A DNA stretch of 9,733 bases from NCBI GenBank assembly GCA_015486445.1, contig WFRT01000236.1, positions 1 to 9,733 of the forward strand, in the 5' to 3' direction. Numbering within the stretch: position 1 is the stretch's first letter; the number at the start of each line of letters is the position of its first letter. This document shows positions 1 to 5,671 of this stretch, piece after piece. The notes below the pieces were generated by a model, which was not told the origin of the DNA, did not search any database, and saw only the letters and a list, made by a program, of their open reading frames with translations. The stretch comes from Pseudomonadota bacterium. Lineage in GTDB: Bacteria; Desulfobacterota; Anaeroferrophillalia; Anaeroferrophillales; Tharpellaceae. A program made the translations under genes and the position numbers.

Positions 1-27
1 CTTCGGACAACCCTTTTAACCGCTGTC

Positions 28-648
28 TCAGCGGGCCAGGTACCCGGCCCGGCGCAGCTGTCTGACGATCGCTGTGGCAAAATCGCGGGCCAGTTCCGGG
101 GTCGGCATGTCGATCGCCGTATCGGTGTTGATCGACATCACCAGGGTCTTGTCGGAAACCCGGTAGAGGTTGGTTTTGAGCCCATAGATTTCGGTACTGG
201 CATTTTCCGGCGTAGGCCGGCAGCCGATATGCATGATATAGTCCCGGTTGCGCCGATAGTCGTCGTCCCAGTACCCCCGGCAGCCGCCGGCCACCACGCG
301 CTTATCCTCCTTGCGATCTTCAATCAGGGTGATCAGGACGGCATCGAAGTTGTTGTTTTTCACGACGGCCGCCACCCGTTCGACGTTGGGCAGCTTCCCT
401 CCCGGAATAACCTCGTAACTCGGCTGCGCCTTGACCCCGGCCACCCGGAGCTCCTCGGTCACCGCAGCCTCGCTCTTGCGGCGCGAAGCGTCATCCAGCA
501 GGGAACTGACAACCAGGAAATTTTTGAACGAAACCCGGCCGATCTCCTGATCCCGCCAGACCCCGGTCACGCTGGTTGAGGAACAGGCACCGCAAAACAG
601 AACCATCACCAGCCAGACCGGCCACAATTTTCGCCACCCAATTATCAT
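28..648 (-). CDS. Predicted lipoprotein of unknown function (206 aa)
   Basis: The start is the ATG at 646-648, because a GGAG Shine-Dalgarno lies about 8 nt upstream on the minus strand. The longer reading to 774 would add 42 residues that do not look like a leader. Residues 1-21 form a short signal with basic residues, a hydrophobic stretch (VWLVMVLF) and then GAC. Cys22 is the likely lipidated residue, although Cys at -3 is unusual for a lipobox. The mature part begins SSTSVTGVW and continues with alternating beta/alpha segments (KNFLVVSSL at 42-50, a helix at about 58-71, FDAVLITLIE at 101-110). This resembles the widespread small lipoproteins that start CSST-V-x-x-W, which have no assigned reaction. 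Residues 120-147 are a charged, aromatic segment bounded by Cys123 and Cys143, which could form a disulfide. It is transcribed divergently from the transglycosylase gene. Existence is well supported; function is unknown. Confidence 0.8.
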   Translation of the reverse strand: MIIGWRKLWPVWLVMVLFCGACSSTSVTGVWRDQEIGRVSFKNFLVVSSLLDDASRRKSEAAVTEELRVAGVKAQPSYEVIPGGKLPNVERVAAVVKNNNFDAVLITLIEDRKEDKRVVAGGCRGYWDDDYRRNRDYIMHIGCRPTPENASTEIYGLKTNLYRVSDKTLVMSINTDTAIDMPTPELARDFATAIVRQLRRAGYLAR

Positions 649-771
649 TGTAAAACTCCATTTACAGCGGGATTGAAAGATGACCCGACCGGGCTTTCCC
701 CCGGCAGCAGCAGGCGGGAAACCTGCAGCTGTCGCGGTCCGATACTTGACGGCCGCCGGGAAACAGGTTAA

Positions 772-780
772 CAAATAAAA
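772..780. repeat. Left flanking direct repeat (possible target-site duplication)
   Basis: CAAATAAAA directly abuts the left terminal inverted repeat of the foldback element and recurs at 1016-1024. Reading further left, the match extends to GTTANCAAATAAAA (767-780 versus 1011-1024, 13 of 14 identical). Confidence 0.45.
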
Positions 781-1014
781 TAACTATTCAGCTAAATTCT
801 ATCTCCCCTCTTTCAGGAGGGGGCGGGGGTGGTTTTTCAGAGCGGTTTCGGAAAGATTTCGTCTTTTTTCCCAGCGAGCGGGAGCCCATAAGCATTGCAA
901 CTGTCTGAGCGTAGCGAGTTTTGCAATGCGGGCGTAGCGAGCGCTGGAAAAACAGAAATCTTAACGCTTAGCGAAGGAAAGCCGCGCCCGACTCCGTATT
1001 CGGCTGAATAGTTA
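781..1014. mobile_element. MITE-like foldback element with 12-bp terminal inverted repeats
   Basis: The ends are a perfect 12-bp inverted repeat, TAACTATTCAGC at 781-792 and GCTGAATAGTTA at 1003-1014. Inside, the sequence folds back on itself in nested order: 842-849 with 977-985 (one bulge), 853-860 with 955-962, 865-869 with 948-952, 871-876 with 942-947, 884-887 with 930-933, and 892-900 with 921-929 (GCATTGCAA/TTGCAATGC). The apical loop is 901-920. A separate small hairpin, CCCCTC/GAGGGG, lies at 805-822. GCGTAGCGAG occurs twice (909-918 and 932-941). CAAATAAAA flanks both ends (772-780; 1016-1024, one base away from the right end), as a target duplication might. There is no transposase, so any movement would be non-autonomous. 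A structured intergenic RNA or a REP-type repeat is the main alternative. Confidence 0.6.
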
Positions 1015-1015
1015 C

Positions 1016-1024
1016 CAAATAAAA
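1016..1024. repeat. Right flanking direct repeat (possible target-site duplication)
   Basis: A second copy of CAAATAAAA, separated from the right terminal inverted repeat by one C (1015). The one-base offset and the A-rich composition weaken the case for a true target duplication. Confidence 0.4.
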
Positions 1025-1026
1025 AC

Positions 1027-1040
1027 CAATTTGTAAATTG
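1027..1040. promoter_or_regulatory. AT-rich interrupted palindrome upstream of the transglycosylase gene
   Basis: CAATTT-GT-AAATTG is a 6+6 inverted repeat in an AT-rich patch of an otherwise GC-rich region, about 50 bp before the transglycosylase start. It could be an operator for a dimeric regulator or part of a promoter. There is no direct evidence for either. Confidence 0.25.
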
Positions 1041-1053
1041 CAATCGCGCAAAA

Positions 1054-1073
1054 CGCCGGCCGGCAGGCCGGCG
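1054..1073 (+). promoter_or_regulatory. GC-rich leader hairpin upstream of the transglycosylase gene
   Basis: CGCCGGCC (1054-1061) pairs perfectly with GGCCGGCG (1066-1073) around a GGCA loop. It ends 7 nt before the GGAG Shine-Dalgarno at 1081-1084. No T-run follows, so it is not a standard terminator. It may affect mRNA stability or translation. Confidence 0.4.
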
Positions 1074-1092
1074 CAGACCTGGAGTTTCTTCC

Positions 1093-2592
1093 ATGCCCCC
1101 AGCGAAAATCCGCCGGCTGCTGCTGGCCGTCATCCTGCTGGTCATCATCGGCCTCGGCATCCACCACTTTTCCGGCCCGGCCCGCAAGCCGCCGTCCCCG
1201 GCCGGCGAACCGCCCCTTTCACAGATCCGCCACGATGAACTCCTTGAACAGAAGAACTTCACCGGCGACTTCGACCAGATGCGCCGCCGCCATCGCATCC
1301 GGGCCCTGGTGGTCTACAACGAGATGTTCTACTATTTCGTCCACGGACACCCTCGCGGGGCCAGCTACAAATTTCTCAAGGAGTTTGAAAAATTCATCAA
1401 CCGGGGACGGAAAAAAGGCGCCATCAAGATCCAGGTCGTCTTTATTCCCACGACCCGGGACCGTCTGCTGCAAGACCTGGTCAAGGGCCGCGGCGACCTG
1501 GCGGTCGCCAACCTGACCATTACCCCCGAACGCCGGCGCCTGGTCGCCTTTTCGGTCCCGATTGTCAAGCATATCAGGGAGCTGCTGGTCACCGGCCCGA
1601 AGGCCCCGCCACTGGCCCGGCTCGAGGATCTCTCCGGCCGGGAAATCATGGTGCGCAAGTCAAGCAGCTACTATGAACATCTCAAGGCCTTCAACCGCCG
1701 GTTGACCCGGGCCGGGAAAAAACCGATCCGCCTGAAGGCCGCCCCGCCCTATCTCGAAGACGCCGACCTGCTCGAACTGGTCAACTCCGGCATCCTGCCC
1801 TGGGCCGTGGTCGACGAACACAAGGCCCGTTTCTGGAGCCAGATATACAGGCATCTGAAACTGCGCGACGACCTGGTTCTCCACCAGGGCGGAGAGATCG
1901 CCTGGGCGCTGAGAAAAAATTGCCCGCGCCTGAAAAAACTGGTCGACCGCTTCATCCGCAAACACCGCCGGGGGACCCTGGCCGGCAACATCATCATCAA
2001 GAACGACCTGGAAAAGAACCCGTGGGTCAGAAACCCCTGCACCGGGCGCGACCACCGGCGCTTTGAGCGCCTGGTTTCCCTTTTCCGCAAATACGGCCGC
2101 AAATATGACTTCGACTACCTGATGCTGATGGCCCTGGCCTACCAGGAATCGCGCCTCGACCAGAGCAAACGCAGCCCCTCGGGAGCCATCGGCATCATGC
2201 AGCTGATGAAAAAAACCGCGGCCGGCCCGAAAATCGACATTCCCCACATCGAGAAGCTGGAAAACAACATCGCCGCCGGCACCAAGTACCTGCGCTACAT
2301 CTACGACCGCTACTTCGCCGGGGATCCCAAAATCGACCAGCTCAACAAGATGCTTTTCACCCTGGCCTCCTACAACGCCGGCCCCGGCAAGATTGCCCGG
2401 ATGCGCAAGCTGGCGGCCCGGATGGGGCTGAATCCCAACATCTGGTTCAACAACGTCGAACTGGCCGCAGCCAAGAAGATCGGCCGGGAAACGGTCCAGT
2501 ACGTCAGCAACATCTACAAATACTACATTGCCTACCGGCTGGCGGCCGAACGCCGGACACTGCAGAAAAGTTCCCGGTCAAGAGTGAAATAA
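1093..2592 (+). CDS. mltF: MltF-type membrane-bound lytic murein transglycosylase
   Basis: Predicted to cleave the glycan strands of peptidoglycan, releasing 1,6-anhydro-muropeptides, in the periplasm. Residues 8-26 are a hydrophobic signal or anchor with no lipobox. Residues about 68-300 are a family-3 solute-binding-like domain. It keeps the TITPER motif (142-147), with the arginine that binds ligand carboxylates in this family, and an aspartate in VVDE (Asp241). Residues about 322-485 are the SLT catalytic domain: ALAYQESRLD with catalytic Glu352, GAIGIMQLM (364-372), AGTKYL (395-400), SYNAGPGKI (426-434) and GRETVQYV (464-471). The 499-residue length and domain order match the MltF family. 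The ATG start has GGAG at 1081-1084 with an 8-nt spacer. The next gene, 112 bp downstream, is another solute-binding-fold protein. The family call is firm; orthology to E. coli MltF is an inference. Confidence 0.88.
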   Translation: MPPAKIRRLLLAVILLVIIGLGIHHFSGPARKPPSPAGEPPLSQIRHDELLEQKNFTGDFDQMRRRHRIRALVVYNEMFYYFVHGHPRGASYKFLKEFEKFINRGRKKGAIKIQVVFIPTTRDRLLQDLVKGRGDLAVANLTITPERRRLVAFSVPIVKHIRELLVTGPKAPPLARLEDLSGREIMVRKSSSYYEHLKAFNRRLTRAGKKPIRLKAAPPYLEDADLLELVNSGILPWAVVDEHKARFWSQIYRHLKLRDDLVLHQGGEIAWALRKNCPRLKKLVDRFIRKHRRGTLAGNIIIKNDLEKNPWVRNPCTGRDHRRFERLVSLFRKYGRKYDFDYLMLMALAYQESRLDQSKRSPSGAIGIMQLMKKTAAGPKIDIPHIEKLENNIAAGTKYLRYIYDRYFAGDPKIDQLNKMLFTLASYNAGPGKIARMRKLAARMGLNPNIWFNNVELAAAKKIGRETVQYVSNIYKYYIAYRLAAERRTLQKSSRSRVK

Positions 2593-2676
2593 TGGGAATC
2601 CCGGCAGGATTACAGCTTGCAATCAGGCCGGCGGCGTGATAAACTGTACTCTTTCTATCAACATAATTACAGACCC

Positions 2677-2690
2677 CGGGAGCGATCCCG
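2677..2690 (+). promoter_or_regulatory. Small hairpin with GNRA-type loop next to the ribosome binding site
   Basis: CGGGA (2677-2681) pairs with TCCCG (2686-2690) around GCGA, a GNRA tetraloop. It ends 2 nt before the AAGGAG Shine-Dalgarno (2693-2698) of the solute-binding protein gene. It could tune ribosome access or mRNA decay; this is an inference from position only. Confidence 0.3.
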
Positions 2691-2704
2691 CCAAGGAGTA
2701 AAAA

Positions 2705-3541
2705 ATGAAAAAACTGCGTTTTATCCTGCTTTTCGTCCTGATTCCCATCCTGATCAGCGCCTGCACCACGGTCGACACCAACCCGAACAGCGCCTCGCCC
2801 TCCCCGACGCTGGAGCGCATCGTCACCCGCGGCGAACTCATCGTCGGCACCGCCGGTTCGATGCCGCCGCTCAACATGACCAACAAGGAAGGCAAGATTA
2901 TCGGGCTGGAGCCCGACATCGCCGGATTCATCGCCGCCAGCATGGGAGTCAAGCTGACCCTGAAAGCCATGGATTTCAACAAGCTCCTGCCGGCCCTCGA
3001 AGCCGGGCAGATCGACATGATCATGTCCGACATGACCATGACCGGCAAACGCAACCTGAAAGTCGCCTTCGTCGGCCCCTACTTCATCTCCGGCAAATCG
3101 ATCCTCACTAAAAATGCCGAGATCGCCGCCATCGAGAAAGGCAGCGATCTCAACAAGCCGGACTTCAGCCTCACCGCCCTGGCCGGCTCCACCAGCCAGC
3201 AGGTGATCGACGGCCTCCTGCCGAACGCCAAGTTCGTACCCGCCAACGACTACAACCAGGCGGTCAAGATGGTCCTCGACGGCAAGGTTGACGCCATGGT
3301 CGCCGACTACCCGATCTGCCTGATCTCGGTTTTCCGCTTCCCCGGCCACCAACTGGCCACCACGCTCCGGCCCTTTACCTACGAGCCGATCGGCATCGCG
3401 GTGCCGGCCGGCGACCCGCTGATGGTAAACTGGCTGCAGAACTTCTTTGTCTCGTTCAAGGGCAGCGGTGAACTCGAGAGACTGACCCGACACTGGCTGG
3501 AAAACGGCGAATGGGTCAAAGACCTGCCGGAAATCAAGTAA
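2705..3541 (+). CDS. Family-3 solute-binding lipoprotein (amino-acid-type)
   Basis: A periplasmic ligand-binding protein anchored by lipid. Residues 1-20 are a lipoprotein signal ending LISAC, with Cys20 as the lipidation site, followed by a Ser/Pro/Asn-rich linker to about residue 34. The rest is a complete SBP_bac_3 fold: RGELIVGTAGSMPPLNM (42-58), EPDIAGFIA (69-77), LLPALEAGQIDMIMSDMTMT (94-113), GPYF (124-127), GSTSQQ (161-166) and VDAMVADYP (195-203). Arg116 and Asp201 sit where the family binds the carboxylate and amine of amino acids, so an amino-acid-like ligand is likely; which one cannot be told. The ATG is preceded by AAGGAG with a 6-nt spacer. No ABC permease or ATPase gene is in the window; a K+ channel gene follows 52 bp later. 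It may therefore sense rather than transport, or serve a transporter encoded elsewhere. Confidence 0.88.
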   Translation: MKKLRFILLFVLIPILISACTTVDTNPNSASPSPTLERIVTRGELIVGTAGSMPPLNMTNKEGKIIGLEPDIAGFIAASMGVKLTLKAMDFNKLLPALEAGQIDMIMSDMTMTGKRNLKVAFVGPYFISGKSILTKNAEIAAIEKGSDLNKPDFSLTALAGSTSQQVIDGLLPNAKFVPANDYNQAVKMVLDGKVDAMVADYPICLISVFRFPGHQLATTLRPFTYEPIGIAVPAGDPLMVNWLQNFFVSFKGSGELERLTRHWLENGEWVKDLPEIK

Positions 3542-3553
3542 AAATTCCTTATT

Positions 3554-3588
3554 TTCCCTTCCCCCCGGCCGGCCCGGGGGGAAGGGAA
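3554..3588 (+). promoter_or_regulatory. Strong 15-bp intergenic hairpin overlapping the channel gene's ribosome binding site
   Basis: Bases 3554-3568 pair without mismatch with 3574-3588 around a 5-nt loop. The outer 13 bp are a TTCCCTTCCCCCC / GGGGGGAAGGGAA inverted repeat. It lies between the solute-binding protein stop (3541) and the channel start, and no T-run follows on either strand. Its 3' arm contains GGGA (3584-3587), the only Shine-Dalgarno-like sequence for the GTG start at 3594. It could be a translational switch, an mRNA stabiliser for the upstream gene, or an attenuator. Confidence 0.55.
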
Positions 3589-3593
3589 GCAGC

Positions 3594-4325
3594 GTGGCTG
3601 GCCCAAACCGAGAAAAAATGCCCAGTAAAAGACCCCGCAAACTGCATTTCAAGTTCAAGAACCTGCTGGCCTGGCTCTTTCTCTACCTCGTCCTGAGCCC
3701 GTTCCTGAAAAACCTGCCCTTCACGAGCCTGCTGTTCCAACTCCTGTTTACCGCGGTGCTGCTTTCCGCCATCTACACGATCCAGAAGAAAAACCATCTC
3801 TCCTCCAGGGGCGCCCTGGTCCTCCTGCTGCCCCTGATCGCGCTGCTCTGGCTCCACGCTTTCAAAGTACTCTCGATCAGCCCGGTCGTCATCAACATCC
3901 TGATCGCCCTCTACCTGGGGCTGATCGTCTATACTTTCGGCCGCTACATTTTCACGGCCCACAGGGTCGATTCGGAACTGCTGGCCGCGGCCCTCTGCCT
4001 CTACTTCCTGCTCGGCCTGCTCTGGGGCGCCATCCTGCTCCTGCTGGAAGAGATGGTGCCGGGCTCTTTTGCCGGCTCCGGCCTGCTCCAGGCCACCGAT
4101 TTCACTTCCCGTTTTCTCAATTTCAATTATTTAAGTTTCGTCACCCTGACCACCCTGGGCTACGGCGACATCACTCCGCGTACCCCGGGGGCGATGGCCT
4201 TCTGCCAGGTCGAAGCCATCCTCGGGCAATTTTTCACGGCCGTCCTGGTAGCCCGCCTGGTCGGCATCCAGGTGGCCCAGGAACTGGGCGGCGGCCACAC
4301 CAGGTTCCGAGACGACAATGACTGA
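3594..4325 (+). CDS. Potassium-channel-like membrane protein with TLGYGD filter
   Basis: Predicted inner-membrane K+-selective channel of the Ion_trans_2 type. Hydrophobic segments lie at about 24-36, 43-61, 74-90, 97-115 and 129-151. A pore helix (about 175-186), the selectivity filter TTLGYGD (186-192) and a last helix (about 205-227) follow. No regularly spaced arginine-rich S4 is visible, so voltage sensing is unlikely. There is no RCK or cyclic-nucleotide domain; the C-terminus ends about 16 residues after the last helix. The start is uncertain: GTG at 3594 has GGGA 6 nt upstream but inside a strong hairpin, while ATG at 3618 (in frame, MPSKRPRK) has only a weak GAG. The last 8 nt overlap the next gene. 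A ligand-binding lipoprotein is encoded just upstream, which raises a GluR0-like partnership. Selectivity is inferred from the filter alone. Confidence 0.85.
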   Translation: MAGPNREKMPSKRPRKLHFKFKNLLAWLFLYLVLSPFLKNLPFTSLLFQLLFTAVLLSAIYTIQKKNHLSSRGALVLLLPLIALLWLHAFKVLSISPVVINILIALYLGLIVYTFGRYIFTAHRVDSELLAAALCLYFLLGLLWGAILLLLEEMVPGSFAGSGLLQATDFTSRFLNFNYLSFVTLTTLGYGDITPRTPGAMAFCQVEAILGQFFTAVLVARLVGIQVAQELGGGHTRFRDDND

Positions 4326-4959
4326 GTCCCCCGTTTCCCAGCCCGATCTCGACCTCGACCAGGTAATCGCCTGTCACGGCTGCGACCTGCTGCTCGAGAA
4401 CCTGGAGCCGGAACCCGGCGCCAGGCTCTGCTGCCCGCGCTGCGGGGAAATTGTCAAAACCAGGAAGATCGACTCGATCAACCGCACCCTGGCTTTCACT
4501 TTCTCCGGCCTGATGCTCTATCCGTTCGCAATGTTCGAACCAATCATGACCCTGGACACCATGGGCCTGCGCAACCAGGGCAACATTTTCTCCTGCATGA
4601 CCAACACCTGGCATTCGGGCTACGGCTTCGTCGCCATTATCGTCGGTTTGACCAGCGTTTTCTTCCCGCTGGCCAAGCTGCTGCTGCTCTTCCTGGTCGC
4701 CCTGCAGTTGAAACAGGGGCGTTCGACCCCGACCCTGGCCCGCCTGATGCGGATTTACGTCCACCTCGACGAGTGGGGCATGCTCGAGGTCTTCATGATC
4801 GGCCTGCTGGTGACCATCATCAAGATTCACCATCTCGCCCACATTCACTACGACGTCGGCTTTTTCTGTTTCATCGGGCTCCTGGTCATGGCCCTGGGCT
4901 CGTCGCTCATGCTCGACAAGGAAGAGTTCTGGAAACGGATTGAACATGGAAAAACTTGA
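4318..4959 (+). CDS. pqiA: PqiA-domain inner-membrane protein, first half of a split LetA/PqiA
   Basis: Membrane component of a PqiA/LetA-type intermembrane lipid-transport system. The cytoplasmic N-terminus carries a zinc-ribbon-like motif, CHGC (Cys19, Cys22) and CPRC (Cys39, Cys42). The family signature INRTLAF...YPFAMFEPIM follows at 54-77. Four hydrophobic segments lie at about 57-79, 102-131, 155-176 and 181-199, with the conserved-looking EWGMLEVFMIGLL (152-164) matching the GRWSMLDIFVIALL of the next gene. At 213 residues it has one PqiA domain, whereas E. coli PqiA and LetA carry two in one chain of roughly 420 residues. The ATG overlaps the channel stop codon region (ATGACTGA) with only a weak Shine-Dalgarno, so translational coupling is likely. 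It overlaps the next gene by 14 nt. The family is clear; the symbol denotes the family, and LetA is the closer functional model given the seven-MCE partner. Confidence 0.9.
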   Translation: MTESPVSQPDLDLDQVIACHGCDLLLENLEPEPGARLCCPRCGEIVKTRKIDSINRTLAFTFSGLMLYPFAMFEPIMTLDTMGLRNQGNIFSCMTNTWHSGYGFVAIIVGLTSVFFPLAKLLLLFLVALQLKQGRSTPTLARLMRIYVHLDEWGMLEVFMIGLLVTIIKIHHLAHIHYDVGFFCFIGLLVMALGSSLMLDKEEFWKRIEHGKT

Positions 4960-5671
4960 TCTCCACCGCAGTCGGACGGCCATGGAGGCCGGCATCGGGG
5001 TCTGCCATGACTGCCACAAGCTCCAGTACCTGGGAGAGCTGCACGAAGTTCCCTGCCCCCGCTGCGGAGCCGCGATCCACTACCGCAAACCCAACAGCAT
5101 CGCCCGCACCTGGGCCCTGGTCCTGACCGCCCTGGTGCTCTCTTTTCCGGCCAACCTGCTGCCCATCATGCGGGTCGACTTCATGGGCTCGTCCGATGCC
5201 TCGACGATCATGGACGGCATCATCTATTTCTTCCAGGAGGGTTCCTACGGCATCGGCGCGGTAATCCTGACCGCCAGCATCCTGGTGCCCTGTTTCAAGA
5301 TCATCGGCATCATCCTGATCCTGCTGTCGATCCAGTTCCGCTGGCAGAGCTGGCTGCGGCACAAAACCATCCTTTTCCGGATTATCGAATTCATCGGCCG
5401 CTGGTCGATGCTCGACATCTTCGTCATCGCCCTGCTCCACGTCCTCGTGGAGTTCGGCTTCATCACCTCGATCGTTGCCGCCCCGGCTTCCAACTACTTC
5501 ACCGGGGTCGTGCTGGCGACGATGTTCGCCGCCATCACCTTCGATTCCCGGCTCATCTGGGACGCGGATTCGGAACCCACCGTTCAATTTTCGGCCCGGC
5601 CGGATGAAACTTTTATCACAACCATGCAAGCAGGTGAATTACATGGAAAAACCAGTAGTCAAAAAACGTAG
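4946..5671 (+). CDS. pqiA: PqiA-domain inner-membrane protein, second half of a split LetA/PqiA
   Basis: The second PqiA-domain subunit, expected to pair with the product of the preceding gene to make the equivalent of one two-domain LetA. It has its own zinc ribbon, CHDC (Cys20, Cys23) and CPRC (Cys37, Cys40). Next come NSIARTWALVLTALVLSFPANLLPIM (50-75) and GRWSMLDIFVIALLHVLVEFG (151-171), both strong family signatures. Hydrophobic segments lie at about 54-75, 102-129, 157-178 and 183-199, followed by a 40-residue hydrophilic tail. ATG at 4946 was chosen: GGA lies 6 nt upstream, whereas the in-frame TTG at 4940 has no advantage. It starts inside the previous gene, and its last 29 nt are shared with the MCE gene. 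The tight overlaps indicate that the three products are made together. Confidence 0.9.
   Translation: MEKLDLHRSRTAMEAGIGVCHDCHKLQYLGELHEVPCPRCGAAIHYRKPNSIARTWALVLTALVLSFPANLLPIMRVDFMGSSDASTIMDGIIYFFQEGSYGIGAVILTASILVPCFKIIGIILILLSIQFRWQSWLRHKTILFRIIEFIGRWSMLDIFVIALLHVLVEFGFITSIVAAPASNYFTGVVLATMFAAITFDSRLIWDADSEPTVQFSARPDETFITTMQAGELHGKTSSQKT

Larger units (their letters stand above)
649..1092. other. Divergent intergenic region
   Basis: This 444-bp stretch separates the minus-strand lipoprotein gene from the plus-strand transglycosylase gene, so it should carry both promoters. No convincing -35/-10 pair could be assigned. A TTGACG at 746-751 on the plus strand has only poor -10 matches at proper spacing; TAAAAT at 776-781 is 24 nt away. 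The middle is occupied by the foldback element at 781-1014. Short inverted repeats also occur at 689-693/700-704 and 710-714/722-726, in what would be the leader of the lipoprotein gene. No believable protein-coding gene is seen here. Confidence 0.7.

Noticed and set aside
649..774. Extension of the lipoprotein gene to a start at 774
   Set aside because: It would place 42 non-leader residues before a lipoprotein signal; ATG 648 has a good GGAG.
746..781. Possible sigma-70 promoter (TTGACG with TAAAAT)
   Set aside because: The spacing is 24 nt, far from 16-18, and better-spaced -10 candidates match poorly.
837..1298. Minus-strand open frame of 153 codons across the foldback element and the transglycosylase start
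   Set aside because: It reads through a structured repeat and then antisense to a well-supported gene, with no ribosome binding site and low-complexity Arg/Ser-rich sequence.
2617..2643. Possible promoter ahead of the solute-binding protein (TTGCAA with GATAAA)
   Set aside because: The spacer is only 15 nt and the -10 matches 4 of 6 positions; not enough to call.
3554..3588. Rho-independent terminator after the solute-binding protein
   Set aside because: The stem is strong but no T-run follows on either strand, so it was called a regulatory hairpin instead.
2504..3658. Minus-strand open frame of 384 codons
   Set aside because: It is antisense to the solute-binding protein gene; its Asp/Gly/Val-rich composition is the usual shadow of a GC-rich coding strand.
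4234..5629. Minus-strand open frames antisense to the two PqiA-domain genes
   Set aside because: They show Gln/Glu/Asp-rich shadow composition, no domain and no Shine-Dalgarno, while the plus strand encodes clear PqiA domains.
5475..5642. Upstream extension of the MCE gene to a start at 5475
   Set aside because: The extra 56 residues (Pro/Ser/Arg-rich) come from reading the end of the second PqiA gene out of frame; ATG 5643 has AGGTGA at 5-nt spacing and directly precedes the membrane anchor.
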